64,000 bases of DNA from Phlebopus portentosus (lineage: Eukaryota > Basidiomycota > Agaricomycetes > Boletales > Boletinellaceae): assembly GCA_037892935.1 (NCBI GenBank), contig JAYXKI010000013.1, positions 248,001 to 312,000 on the forward strand, written 5' to 3'. Position numbers and translations under genes: made by a program. Below the pieces are notes generated by a model. The model was given only the letters and a program-made list of their open reading frames with translations. It did not search any database and was not told the origin of the DNA. Shown here one piece after another: positions 36,491-46,451 of this stretch. How positions within the stretch are numbered: position 1 is the first letter of the stretch; every line of letters starts with the position of its first letter.

Positions 36491-37252
36491 ATGAGCACTT
36501 CTAGGAGGACACATACATCGGTGCAAGGGCGGGCTGGAAGCGAGCAGGTTCTATGGAAGGCGGCTTTGGCCGTGTTTGCTGCGTCGGCTCTGCCGACGGT
36601 AAGCGCTGCGCGCGATTGCTGGGTCGATAGGTAAGCTTTCCGTCCCGTCGCTTACCCGAGTTGCATTACTCACGTATGTTTGTAGCTATGGTAGTAGGCA
36701 TTGTAGACTTTCTGTTGGGACGAGAATCGCAATTGCAGTTGCCGTTGGTGTGTAGTCTATCGCCACTTGCCTCCGGATTATTTCTCATTCCTCATTTGTC
36801 GTTATAACTCTGCAGCTGTCGCCTGTATACTCGTCATCATCGGACTCTTCATAGCACGAAGAAGACGTGTAATGCGTGCGAACCAAGCTTACGTTGCCGC
36901 GCAGCAGCATCAGCAAGCCAACCATCCTTACGGAAACCAGTATCAGTATGGGAACACGCCATACAACCCGACGTACGACCCGATGTATGCTGCACAGTAC
37001 CAACAGTACCCGCCTCAAGGGCAGAGTTACTATAACGCGCAGGCGCCTCAGGACGGATATGCACCGGTACGCACGTAGTCCCTATATGCATCTAATTTTG
37101 TTCTGATCATGTTCAATCATTTCTCACACTATTTCTTCATTGTGCTGCGCACATACCATTGGATTTTCCATGACAAACAGCCTGAAGTCCCACCTCCGAA
37201 CTATCAAGAGTACAACCCGCCTCGTAGCCCTCCGCCAACGATGAAGGCCTGA
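36491..37252 (+). CDS. Rcr-like single-pass membrane protein with PPxY motif
   Basis: Four exons. The first (ATG 36491) encodes a basic leader and a hydrophobic segment (WKAALAVFAASALPTVSA) that may be a signal peptide. Exons 2-3 give a short Cys-containing lumenal part (RDCWVDSYGSRHCRLS), a transmembrane helix (IAIAVAVAVACILVIIGLFI) and an Arg-rich stop-transfer RRRR. The cytosolic tail is Gln/Tyr/Asn/Pro-rich and ends, after a last intron (about 37070-37181), with PPPNYQEYNPPRSPPP, which contains a PPxY WW-domain ligand. This layout fits the fungal RCR family (Congo-red resistance, chitin regulation). Yeast Rcr1/Rcr2 work in plasma-membrane and endosome traffic through the Rsp5 ubiquitin ligase. 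Stop TGA 37250-37252. Family assignment rests on layout, not on a long match. Confidence 0.7.
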
Positions 37253-37383
37253 ACGTCCGTTTGTGTTGATTGATCATCAGCATGACCTGACCTTGACTAC
37301 TGTCCCGTACTCTTCAAGTTATTGATCTATTCGAGTGTATCTGTAGCATGAACCCTGACTCAGTAACGGCTATACACGGTGTC

Positions 37384-38663
37384 TCAGTGGTTACACATTT
37401 TCTGTACTAATTTCCTTGTTACATGGTCTTCGCAATCTATTCTAACCCTGCTTGAATGCACCGCTTTGGCAATCGGCTCAAAAGCTTTGTCACATACAAT
37501 TTCCCGCCATTCGTATCCATACAGTGTGATGCGTTCTAGAGCAGTGAACCGGGTGCCTTCTCTGAAAAACGCATCCACAAGGTCCTTCAGTTGAACATGT
37601 ATCCAGGTGTTGCTCACCTGTTGATCAAGGCCATCTTCGACGCTTGCGTTGAGCCCGATATGCTTCACGCGATATTCTAGCCATTCTGTTCGTGGAGTGT
37701 CCAAGGCATTCTTTGCCGGTGGCATAGTAGTGGAGACGGGAAATAGTAATGTCTCGACATTTGGGCAGTATCCTAGTGATATCGTGATAGCATCTATTCG
37801 CAGAAATCGTCGACATCGTCCAAGCTCAAGTGTCTTGATCCATGAGCCGTAGAAAGCAAGATATCCTGAATGTAAAGCGTACAGCGCCAGCGGCCGCTCT
37901 AGCACTAATCGTCGGAGAGACGGAAGCTGAATCGAATACCATGATTCCTCGGGGTCACCGAGGGCATCACACGAATGTAGCCGCAAAGTGTGTAGTTGCG
38001 GAAGGTTCATGAGGATTTCGCGGTGCTCCGGTCCCCAGGCCTCCTCGGCTTCCGGGATAAAGAGATTGTCGGTGTCGAGAGCGAGGACACGGAGAGTGGG
38101 AGAGTGCCAGAAGAATCGGGGCGATTGGTTCAGTGAGAATTCCTTTCCTGCAAGGACGTCGATCCAGTCAATACGATGCAGTTGAGGAGAGAATAGATTG
38201 TTCAAGACCGGTCCGCTGTTGGAGCTAGTCAAGGACGAAGCGCGAGAGATTATCCGGACGTTCGGCCAGAAGACCAGAATTTGCGGCGCATCATCAAATG
38301 CATTAGAAACCAAGATAACTCTCCTAACATATCTTCCAATACTATGGTTACTATCAGAACCAGCTCCAGAGGCTCGAAATGTCTCGAGAAGACAGCTGAA
38401 GCCATGCCTAATCCAGACGTCCTCGTACAACAGCTTCACTGTCATCTGTCTAAACAGCGAACAAGTTAACGACAAAGCGTGCTTCATCCGGAGCGCCTCC
38501 TTGTCTAGTGCATCCTTTCTTCAGAGTAAATTGCTTCAAATGGAGGTAGATCAACCAGATGGTCGATTTGACGAGTCGCGTTGTAAGTCGCCAACTCAAA
38601 AATTGATAGTAACACCTCCGGAGGAAGAGGACTGGCCTGATGAGACGTTGAAACGATCGACAT
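37384..38663 (-). pseudogene. F-box-like family member 1, single frameshift
   Basis: Reading from ATG 38663, the N-terminus has an F-box-like start (LPPEVLLSIFELAT) and continues to FEAIYSEE. Frame is then lost at a run of three A on the minus strand (38518-38516). The next frame resumes at once with a sequence aligned to the intact paralogue (KHALSLTCSLF against KYALSLVCTVF) and stays open for about 367 codons to 37384. It ends with a leucine-rich region and the shared ERITLYGYEWREIV motif. The spacing matches the intact paralogue if one base is missing, and there is no room for an intron. It is therefore a recent pseudogene or a one-base sequence error. F-box proteins recruit substrates to SCF ubiquitin ligases; that role is inferred here only from the short N-terminal motif. 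Confidence 0.65.
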
Positions 38664-39487
38664 TTGTACTTTTGTGTTGAAAGGGGCGACTATTAGCTGG
38701 ACAACACCCACAGAAAACGTAGAACTAGATTGCTGAAGATGCTTCCAGACAAGGCGGCATAAACATGGACGTACCTTGCCGATGGCCTTGTAGACAGAGG
38801 GCCTATGAGAAGACACGTTCAATAGAATAGTACACAATCGTTAATAGCTTCCTCTCTTTGCCATTCTCACGAGAACTTTGAGGGTGGTTTGCTAGCAACG
38901 CCATGGGAGTGTTCGTCAAGCTGCTTTCGGGACGAACTTTGCGCAAGTGTCGGCTCGGTAAGTTCCGTGGCGGCGCTCAGATTCAATTTCTGTTGATGGA
39001 TCCGGTACGCACCGTCGATGTCGCTCTTTCACTGGCATCTGCGCTACCACTGTCTACGCCGACTATTCAAATGGGCGATAAAATTCATATTGAACGTACA
39101 TGTATATGTAAGCAAGGCATAAGGTTCAAGCTCACTGACAGTTGAGCCAGTGGGCTTTTCACTGTGAACCTATCCCGACTATTATCCAGCGTAGGTGTCT
39201 GTTTGGTCTCCTTGGCTCTCGATAAGCAACCTGAAGAGTACGAGAGACGACCCGATAAAGCAAGATCAGTTCTAGGTTCTGGAATTTCTCAGAAGTGTTG
39301 CTTTGTTTCCGGGCTGCTGACACCTATATTGCTCAGAATGCGGCTCTTTGCATCTGCAGCAAGTATGTATTATTGGGCGAGACTCGCGCCTCCCTCCCTC
39401 CCTCACCTTGCGAGAGGTGACCGGTAGGGCTCAAAAGACTCTTGCAAATTAAGTCATCTTCTCGTGCTTTCTTCTAGACTGCAGGTA
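38664..39487. other. Divergent intergenic region with unassigned open frames
   Basis: Small plus-strand frames occur (80 codons from ATG 38903 in a good context, and 39164-39427), but I recognise no family and do not call them. A short CCCT repeat lies near 39390. Confidence 0.35.
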
Positions 39488-40773
39488 ATGTCGGACTCCT
39501 ATGGACCCTCTCCAGTGCTCCCGCTACCCGCGGAGCTCCTTTTGTACATCTTCAAACTTGCGACCGTCAATCCCTGCAGGGATATCGATCGTTACGTCGA
39601 CCTTCCGCCTTTTGAATCAATTGAATCCGGAAGGCAAGAGGAGGAATTTGATGTAGCTCTCGGGACCAAACGCTCGATTATCCTTACATGTTCTGCTTTC
39701 AATCGTCTCGGCAAGGCCATCATGTATGAAGACATAAGAGTCGGACGTGGTGCGGCCGTTTTGATGGATATACTAGACAAATCTGAAGTGGAGTCACCAG
39801 GTGCTGGTATAGGAAGAATGGTCAAAAGAGCCGTCTTATTCCCTCTGTCTTCGGAAACTTCTGCACCCGGCAGGTTAAGCAAGAGTACACTCCGAATCTT
39901 AGCTTGCTGTCCTAATATCCGCGCTCTTAGTCGCCACAAAGGTGCCATCTCTCACGATGGCGAATGCGGAGCGCAGGAGTCCGGCTCTTCTCACCAAGAA
40001 CTGCACATTCACTCTTTGGAGCGCGTCGACTGGTCTAGCTGCCCTGCCGATGACCCACCGTTTGTTGCCGAAATGCCTCATTCCGTTTGGGGCTCGGAGT
40101 CATTGAAGACATTGTCCGTTGGAGTCCAAGAATGGTCTCGCTTCACTGGTATGCAAGAAACAGACACTGTCAACGTCTTTTCTAACATCCGAACATTGCG
40201 CGTCCGCTCCATTGATGCGTTTGGTCTTCCTGGGCAGCGCTTCTTCACACTAGAACTCCCATCATTTCGGCGCCTAATTCTAGATCAACCTGACTCACTG
40301 TACGCTCTTTTCAGTGTAATTCAATACGGTGACAAGGTCGATACTATCGAACTCGGACTCCACTCTGGGTTTCTTGAGCACGACTATATCGCAGTACTTC
40401 TCATCTATTGTCCGAACGTCACGGACCTCTACTTTCCGGTTTTCACTACTTTTATCACTCGTAGAAATGGTCTTATATACAGCCTGAGACATGTTGCGTT
40501 GCACGCTGCGACCGAAGAAGGCCCTCTCTCGACGAAACTTGGCAGTGGGAGCATGTCTCTGGTCACTTCGAGGCATTGTGCGGAGATGGTTCCAGGTTTA
40601 CAATGCTTGAAAGAATAACTCTTCACGGGACTGAATGGAGGAATTTTGTAGGCGATCCACGATTTATCCCCTCTGCGCGTCTCATACGTTCAAGAAGTAT
40701 CGCATTGTTTTTCGAAGACGAGACGGCCAGGTTACTTTTTGACCAGGTCAATCCTGTCGAAGTAACGCTTTAG
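39488..40773 (+). pseudogene. F-box-like family member 2, single frameshift near the C-terminus
   Basis: ATG 39488 opens an intronless frame with LPLPAELLLYIFKLAT, the F-box-like start shared with its neighbours, then VNPCRDIDRYVDLPPFESI and a leucine-rich middle (LELPSFRRLILDQPDSLYAL). The frame runs to about 40535, where family sequence switches by one base at GACGAAAC. Past the switch the reading WEHVSGHFEALCGDGSRF and LERITLHGTEWRNF matches the intact paralogue (RGHFESLCAPESRF, LESIVLCGSEWKE) to a stop at 40773. Without the shift the frame ends early at 40618. As in member 1, one missing A in a short A-run explains the break. Confidence 0.65.
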
Positions 40774-41078
40774 TTTGATCGCAACTCATAAGCAAGATAC
40801 TCTACCTCAAAACTATCTTGCATTTTCATCTTGCCTTGCATAACAACGAAGCATTAAGCTTTCCTTGCGAGATAATTACAATTAATTATTAGAGTCAAGT
40901 TTACCCAGAATTGTTACATAATCAGACCTGAATGCGCCTACTTCTCTGTACTTTGCAATGTACTTTGCGACGAAAGCCCATCACTTTCCGGAGCTGGAGA
41001 GGGCTCATACTCAGAGACTATCTTTGAACGCATGTACCAAGCTCATTGCATCTCTGCCGAGTAGGCATCCTGCCGCAC
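40774..41078. other. Intergenic, AT-rich
   Basis: About 305 bp, AT-rich in its first half, between two tandem F-box-like genes. It probably carries the promoter of the third member. Confidence 0.5.
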
Positions 41079-42386
41079 ATGGTCCACATACTTGACTTGC
41101 CTCCCGAGTTATTGATCGAAATCATGAAGCTAGCGACCGACAATCCAGTCAGAGATATTGAACTCTTAGCATCATGGTCTCGCTTTGAAACAATCTATAC
41201 CTATAATCGACACGAGCAGTCTAAGCTGGCCATTCAGACAAAGTATGCGTTATCCTTAGTCTGCACTGTGTTCAGAAAGCTGTCTCTAGGACTACTGTAC
41301 GAGGACATCTGGATTAGACACGGTTCAGATGGTCTGCTGGAAGCCCTAGAAAGGTCAAGAAATGGTCCTGATCCGGGATTCGGTGGCTACGTAAAGCGTG
41401 TTTTCTTAGCCTTAGCTTGCGAAGAGGAACGCCTGCCTAAACGGGACATTTACGCGAACGTGCGCAGAGCACTAATGTGTTGTCCCAACGTCCGCATTAT
41501 AGAGCGACACCAGGAGGTGACCGAAGAAGACCAGGAGCAAGCTACGGTGATGACTGTATCACCTATCGACGACCTCGAGTTTCGCCACCTTACCCGTGTT
41601 GATTGGCATAATACTCCGCTTGATAGCTCTCTTGCGAGTATATCATCGCCGCGGTTCATCTGGAACTCGGATTCCTTGCGCGTCCTTATAGTAGGAGCTG
41701 ATAATTTTCCGGACCAACTCGAGGAGACCGATCCAGAGACCGTTGTCTGTCTACCGAGTGTTCACACACTCGGTATTCGGTCTTTCAACACATTTGGCAG
41801 CGAGCGGCGACGCTACCAACTCTTTCTGCCGTCACTCCGTCGTCTGGTAGTGGGAAGGCCGGAAGCGATTTATAACTTCTATTCGGGATGCCTTGCACCA
41901 TTGCGCTCCCAGATTTCGGAAATCGAGCTAGAACCGGAACCGCGTTTCTTGCGCCATGATTTCGTAACAACGCTCCTCGCTTACTGCAACAATACTACAG
42001 AGCTGTGCATTCCAGTAGGTACAACGCGCCCTGCGAGCCGGTATGACGAATCTCCAAGGACTGTGTTGAACTTTCCTATTCGGCGCGTCTGTCTACATGC
42101 TGGCTTACCCGGATCTCCAGGCGCTTACGACCAGAATGATTTGTTGTGGTGGGCACTGCTTAGGGGACACTTCGAATCTCTCTGCGCTCCAGAATCTCGA
42201 TTCAGGGATCTTGAAAGCATCGTCCTCTGTGGATCGGAATGGAAAGAGACAATCGAAGACGCTCGGCTTCTTAGTTTCCTATGTCTAGCGGAATCTAGGG
42301 GAGTCCACATAGAGTGCGAAGATGAGCAGCTACAACGGACGATTTCCACACGGATACGAGAACTTTCACCAAATGGCGCAACTTGA
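41079..42386 (+). CDS. F-box-like family member 3, intact
   Basis: An uninterrupted intronless frame of about 435 codons from ATG 41079 (MVHILDLPPELLIEIMKLAT) to the stop at 42386. The N-terminal LPPELLIEIMKLAT is an F-box-like helix. The body has repeated Leu-rich segments (LPSLRRLVVGRPEAIYNFYS) like those in members 1 and 2, and the C-terminus has SIVLCGSEWKE. It is the only one of the three paralogues without a frameshift and serves as the reference for the other two. I infer a possible substrate adaptor of an SCF ubiquitin ligase. Such families are large and fast-evolving in agaricomycetes, so orthology and substrate are unknown. Confidence 0.7.
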   Translation: MVHILDLPPELLIEIMKLATDNPVRDIELLASWSRFETIYTYNRHEQSKLAIQTKYALSLVCTVFRKLSLGLLYEDIWIRHGSDGLLEALERSRNGPDPGFGGYVKRVFLALACEEERLPKRDIYANVRRALMCCPNVRIIERHQEVTEEDQEQATVMTVSPIDDLEFRHLTRVDWHNTPLDSSLASISSPRFIWNSDSLRVLIVGADNFPDQLEETDPETVVCLPSVHTLGIRSFNTFGSERRRYQLFLPSLRRLVVGRPEAIYNFYSGCLAPLRSQISEIELEPEPRFLRHDFVTTLLAYCNNTTELCIPVGTTRPASRYDESPRTVLNFPIRRVCLHAGLPGSPGAYDQNDLLWWALLRGHFESLCAPESRFRDLESIVLCGSEWKETIEDARLLSFLCLAESRGVHIECEDEQLQRTISTRIRELSPNGAT

Positions 42387-43149
42387 AAGATGTGTTTTTG
42401 GACGCATCCATGCTCCTCTTGATTCTGTGGAGATGCCGAGGGATGAGGCACTCCAGGTAATTTAAGTCTTCAGGAGACTGTGCCTTCTCGCCGTATGTGC
42501 ATCCTATTATTCTTGCATAAACGGAGAAGCAGATTAATATAAAACTATGCCGGATATCCGCGGAGTCTAAGGAACCATAGCTACTCACCATAATTTACCT
42601 TTCGGCTCGACGGCATCGTTGTAAACTTGCGGTTTACAAATATCCATTACGCACGATGATGCTATTTCTTCGTAATCGCTGTATAACACCGCACTCCTCG
42701 TCGGTAGGACGCCAATCAATGATTGGATATACAAATGGTCGATGCAAGATCAAGATGAAAGTGGTTTGCAAGTATTATTTGCAGCTTGCATTTGAGGGAC
42801 CGAATAGTCCAGAAAACAGTGTGCATAAAACTGAAGTGACACCCTGACCGGCGATAGTCGCAAAATCAACCCAATCCATGAAGTTACAGTATGGTGCGAT
42901 CCCTGTAATAAAGCAGTTCCCTGCGATTCACCGAAAATGCCGGAGGCCTGAACAGTGCCACAACGCACATCAATTATACGTTCACACGTATTGTACTAGA
43001 CAAATACGTACACAATAGTCGATATATGTTGAAGAGTTTATTTTGAGCAATTCTCTGGTCTTCACGAGATAGGGCTGGACAAGGGTGCGACGGCAAGTTG
43101 TCTTGATTGATTACTCGGAATACTAATCCATACAAGACTCAGCCAGGCT
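42387..43149. other. Intergenic
   Basis: No gene can be supported. Short frames lack motifs and codon structure. Confidence 0.45.
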
Positions 43150-43819
43150 TATCGGTCCGGAGGACGATGTTCAAAGATGCTTGGTCAGCGAATCAGAACA
43201 AGCGGATACTGCACAAGACAGCTCCGTCTCTGGAAACCTGAAGCAATCTATAGTCGGTCTCCGTGGGATTTGCACTGTCAGTCTAGTGGAAGACACGAGG
43301 CATAGGGCCCAAGAGATGTGTAAGCTCGACTGCGCCTTCAAGCTGCGCAGGCGATGCAATACGTGAGAGATGCCCAAGAGAACAAGACGAACTCGAGCTA
43401 GACAATAGACTCGTAGATATGGGAACGAGGCAGACCAATGGAATGGAGGACTTGCGACCCGAAAGCACTCTTGATGTCCGAATGAATGCGAACGCGGATT
43501 ACGAGAACCGCATAACCCACGAAGTAGTTGAGCTACACGGATGCAATGTTCTGTACCCTCAGTTTTGGAGGCCAGGATTCTGGTACATGCTAATTCAGCA
43601 AAGGAGGTAGAGAAACGTAGATGAGACTTTCATACCAAGATATCCACATGGCTTTCAACTCTGGAGGAGCAACTGCAACGCATCGCCGGAATAGATTGGG
43701 AAAATCGTGGACATGCTTATGAATTCTTCATATTGCTAGATGTCTGTCTTGTGACCACTCCAGACGAGGGCACTCCTCGGAAATATCTTACACCTGATAT
43801 TGTCCTCAAGTACTCCTAG
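43150..43819 (+). pseudogene. Coding remnant of unknown family
   Basis: Two segments look like real protein sequence. One near 43382-43610 is charged and leads into VVELHGCNVLYPQFWRPGF. After a plausible 35-nt intron (about 43609-43644) the other reads LEEQLQRIAGIDWENRGHAY and FILLDVCLVTTPDEGTPRK, ending at a TAG near 43819. Upstream, a Gln/Ala-rich coiled-coil-like stretch is interrupted by stops and frame changes. I cannot name the family. It is most likely the 3' part of a decayed gene. Confidence 0.35.
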
Positions 43820-46451
43820 CCCGGATATCATTCGGGCTTTCAATGACCCTCATTACTGCCTCTTTTCGTGCAGATATACAGATCATCGGACCATCGGTGG
43901 GTCAATTGATCGGATAAATGAGAGACAAGCGTAGTGAAATGGAGGTATTTGGCCAAGTAAAGGTATATTGAGTGTCAAGACCACCAGTAGCAGCACAGAA
44001 GCATGTGGAAGCAATCTACATGACGAACGCAAACTTTTTGGCAATCGTTGTGTTTAGCTGTAGGAAACGATCAGCGCTAAAACAAGCATGGATATCAATC
44101 GACACGAGCTGAAGCCAGGCACATCCCTACGGAATTGTACAATAGCATAGCCCACAGCATTGGTTGCAGCTACTTTCATCTGTGAAATTCGCTCGATCTG
44201 GATTATAGATGACGATTATCATTTTCAAAGCCTTCGCCTGAATTTGCATAAGTCAAACTTACTTTCCAAGTGAGCAATGTGAAGGTTATTTTCGCGAAAT
44301 GAGTTGTACAAGTGTTATCCATGTGTCCTGCATTCGGAATAAACTTCTATCCGCATCCAGGCGACCTGCATCAATGAGCATCCACCATCGCGCCAATATA
44401 AACGTCAGTAACTTTTAGACACACGAAGGTTACGCTCCGATGAGAAGGTAGTTTCAGTTCCACGGAGCTGTGGAAGTATGGCGCGCGGCGTCCTCGGTAT
44501 ATCCGCATCAGTGAAAAGTTCGGCTGCACATTTTCGAGACTTAGGTTTTCTGAATGTTTCGGCTGAGTATCCCGAAAGGTTTCAATGTAGAAAGGGGCAC
44601 AGACCGACGCAACTGTTGCTATTGCTCTTCTTTCTCCACGTTTATACTGCCTCTCGCCTCGTTTCGGTGGGATCTGCCAAGGTTATGTTTAGAATGCTTC
44701 CGTAGCTATATCATCACTTCTTTTTCGTCTGATCCTGTATCAGCCTACAAGGCCCGTTGTCCGAGTTTTACGGTGTCAGGATAAAGACGCGTCTGTAGCT
44801 GCCTATACTTGCAAGCGCTATGAAATATCTAATTTGGGTCGTTAAAACACCGGCAGAACTTCCCGAAATGCGGGAAGATTGTGATCTCGTTGATGTATGA
44901 GGAAGGCGCTTGCCACTGTTGGAATGAAAGATGAAATTTGACTCTGAACTTGTATGTAACGACGAGATACGAGCTCTGTTGATAATCGTCGCCAGCTACT
45001 ATTCATTGAGCAAAGGTTCTCGCAATCGGCGACGTCGCCCGAGCATCCTTCAATTATTTTGGAACGAAGCAATTCCCAATTGCTGGTGATATCTTGTTCT
45101 CCGTTTAGATAGGGCGGCCAAGCAAACACGAGGTTGGAAAGATGAGAGTGATTAAACTTGAATGAGAGAGCCGATGGTGGCAGACAGAGGACAAAGCCGA
45201 CAGTGTGTATTTGCTTAGAGTGCATATGGGAATGGGAGTGCCGATCCCGGAATCAATTGGACTGGCAGTTTTCGACTCACGCGTGGGGCAGTCGACTGTA
45301 CTTCTCGTTCCTCGCTGGCCTATCAAATACGATGCCACCATCATCGATGTTCTTCTCTCGTGCGACGTTGGTGCAGATTTGCGGATAATGCTGCCCTAAT
45401 CTCGTCTGATGTGGAGCGTATCGTGGTAAGTAGGTTCGTTTTCATGGCTCTTGCGTATAAACCTTTGATGCGTCATGCGTCATCAACGGAGACCGATATG
45501 GAGACGTTGCTTGAGACATTGCGAAACATGAAAAGAGGTATGCATGGTTTTAGAACAGCTTCTTTGGAGGGGGCAGGTAATAATGACGATGGGAAACAGA
45601 TGAATCTAAGCCTCGGCAGATGCAAACACCTGAAAGATCGGCGCCTATCGATGTATTGGTTACACAATCCGGTCCGGATGACCTACAGTCAAGAAGAGAA
45701 ATCTTCATGTTTAGCACGCGTGGAGAGGAGACCAAGCGCGGGACCTCATGACGACCGATCACAACCAGCGACGGACGCGGACAGACAGGCAATGAGCCAT
45801 AATCCCATAGGTTTAGGGTGCTCAGGAAGGATGGTATGTACAGGAGTGTTTCTCTGGAAATATACTGCTCGTTGGATTGTGGTTCTAAACCTTGTGTAGT
45901 ATGGGTGAGTGTCATTATTGATATTTTACGTTTTCGGTTGTGTGTTGATGGATTGATACTATCATCTTTGTTTCAGGATAGCCTGTCCGAGCTAAAAATT
46001 ATGGCGGTACTTCGTCCCGTTTGAGTAAGAAAGCCAATTTTGCATGCTAGTTCCACTCTACGTGCTCTTGCCGTGGAAACCTTTGTTCTTCGCTTCCTCT
46101 ACTTCTCCGACCAATGCATATGTAATCACGCTCTCGCTGCCCTTTCCTCCCTCTTTCTGACATCGCCGTCTGGGCATGCCGTAACGTGCCATACTCTGCA
46201 CTGCCTCTGAGGGTGCGAAGAAGATGATTTATAACTGACTATAAGGATAGGACGTATTCATTCTTCAGTACTCGCGCCGCTTAGCCGTCCGTTGCTCATT
46301 GAAAAGCTCGAGGCGCTTAACGCACACTGAATATCTTTTCTGTCCATCCCGTCCGCTATCTTACTACTCAGAGCCGGAGCATCAGTGTAGTCTTCGTCGC
46401 GCCGTTGAGCATTCACCACCGCCAGCCCACTATTGTTGTCCCGGTCCGGCT
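43820..46451. other. Gene-poor stretch
   Basis: About 2.6 kb. Open frames on both strands between 44.8 and 45.9 kb (up to 179 codons) overlap each other and show no motif or family. The last 300 bp upstream of 46452 are C/T-rich, as expected for a fungal promoter. Confidence 0.4.
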
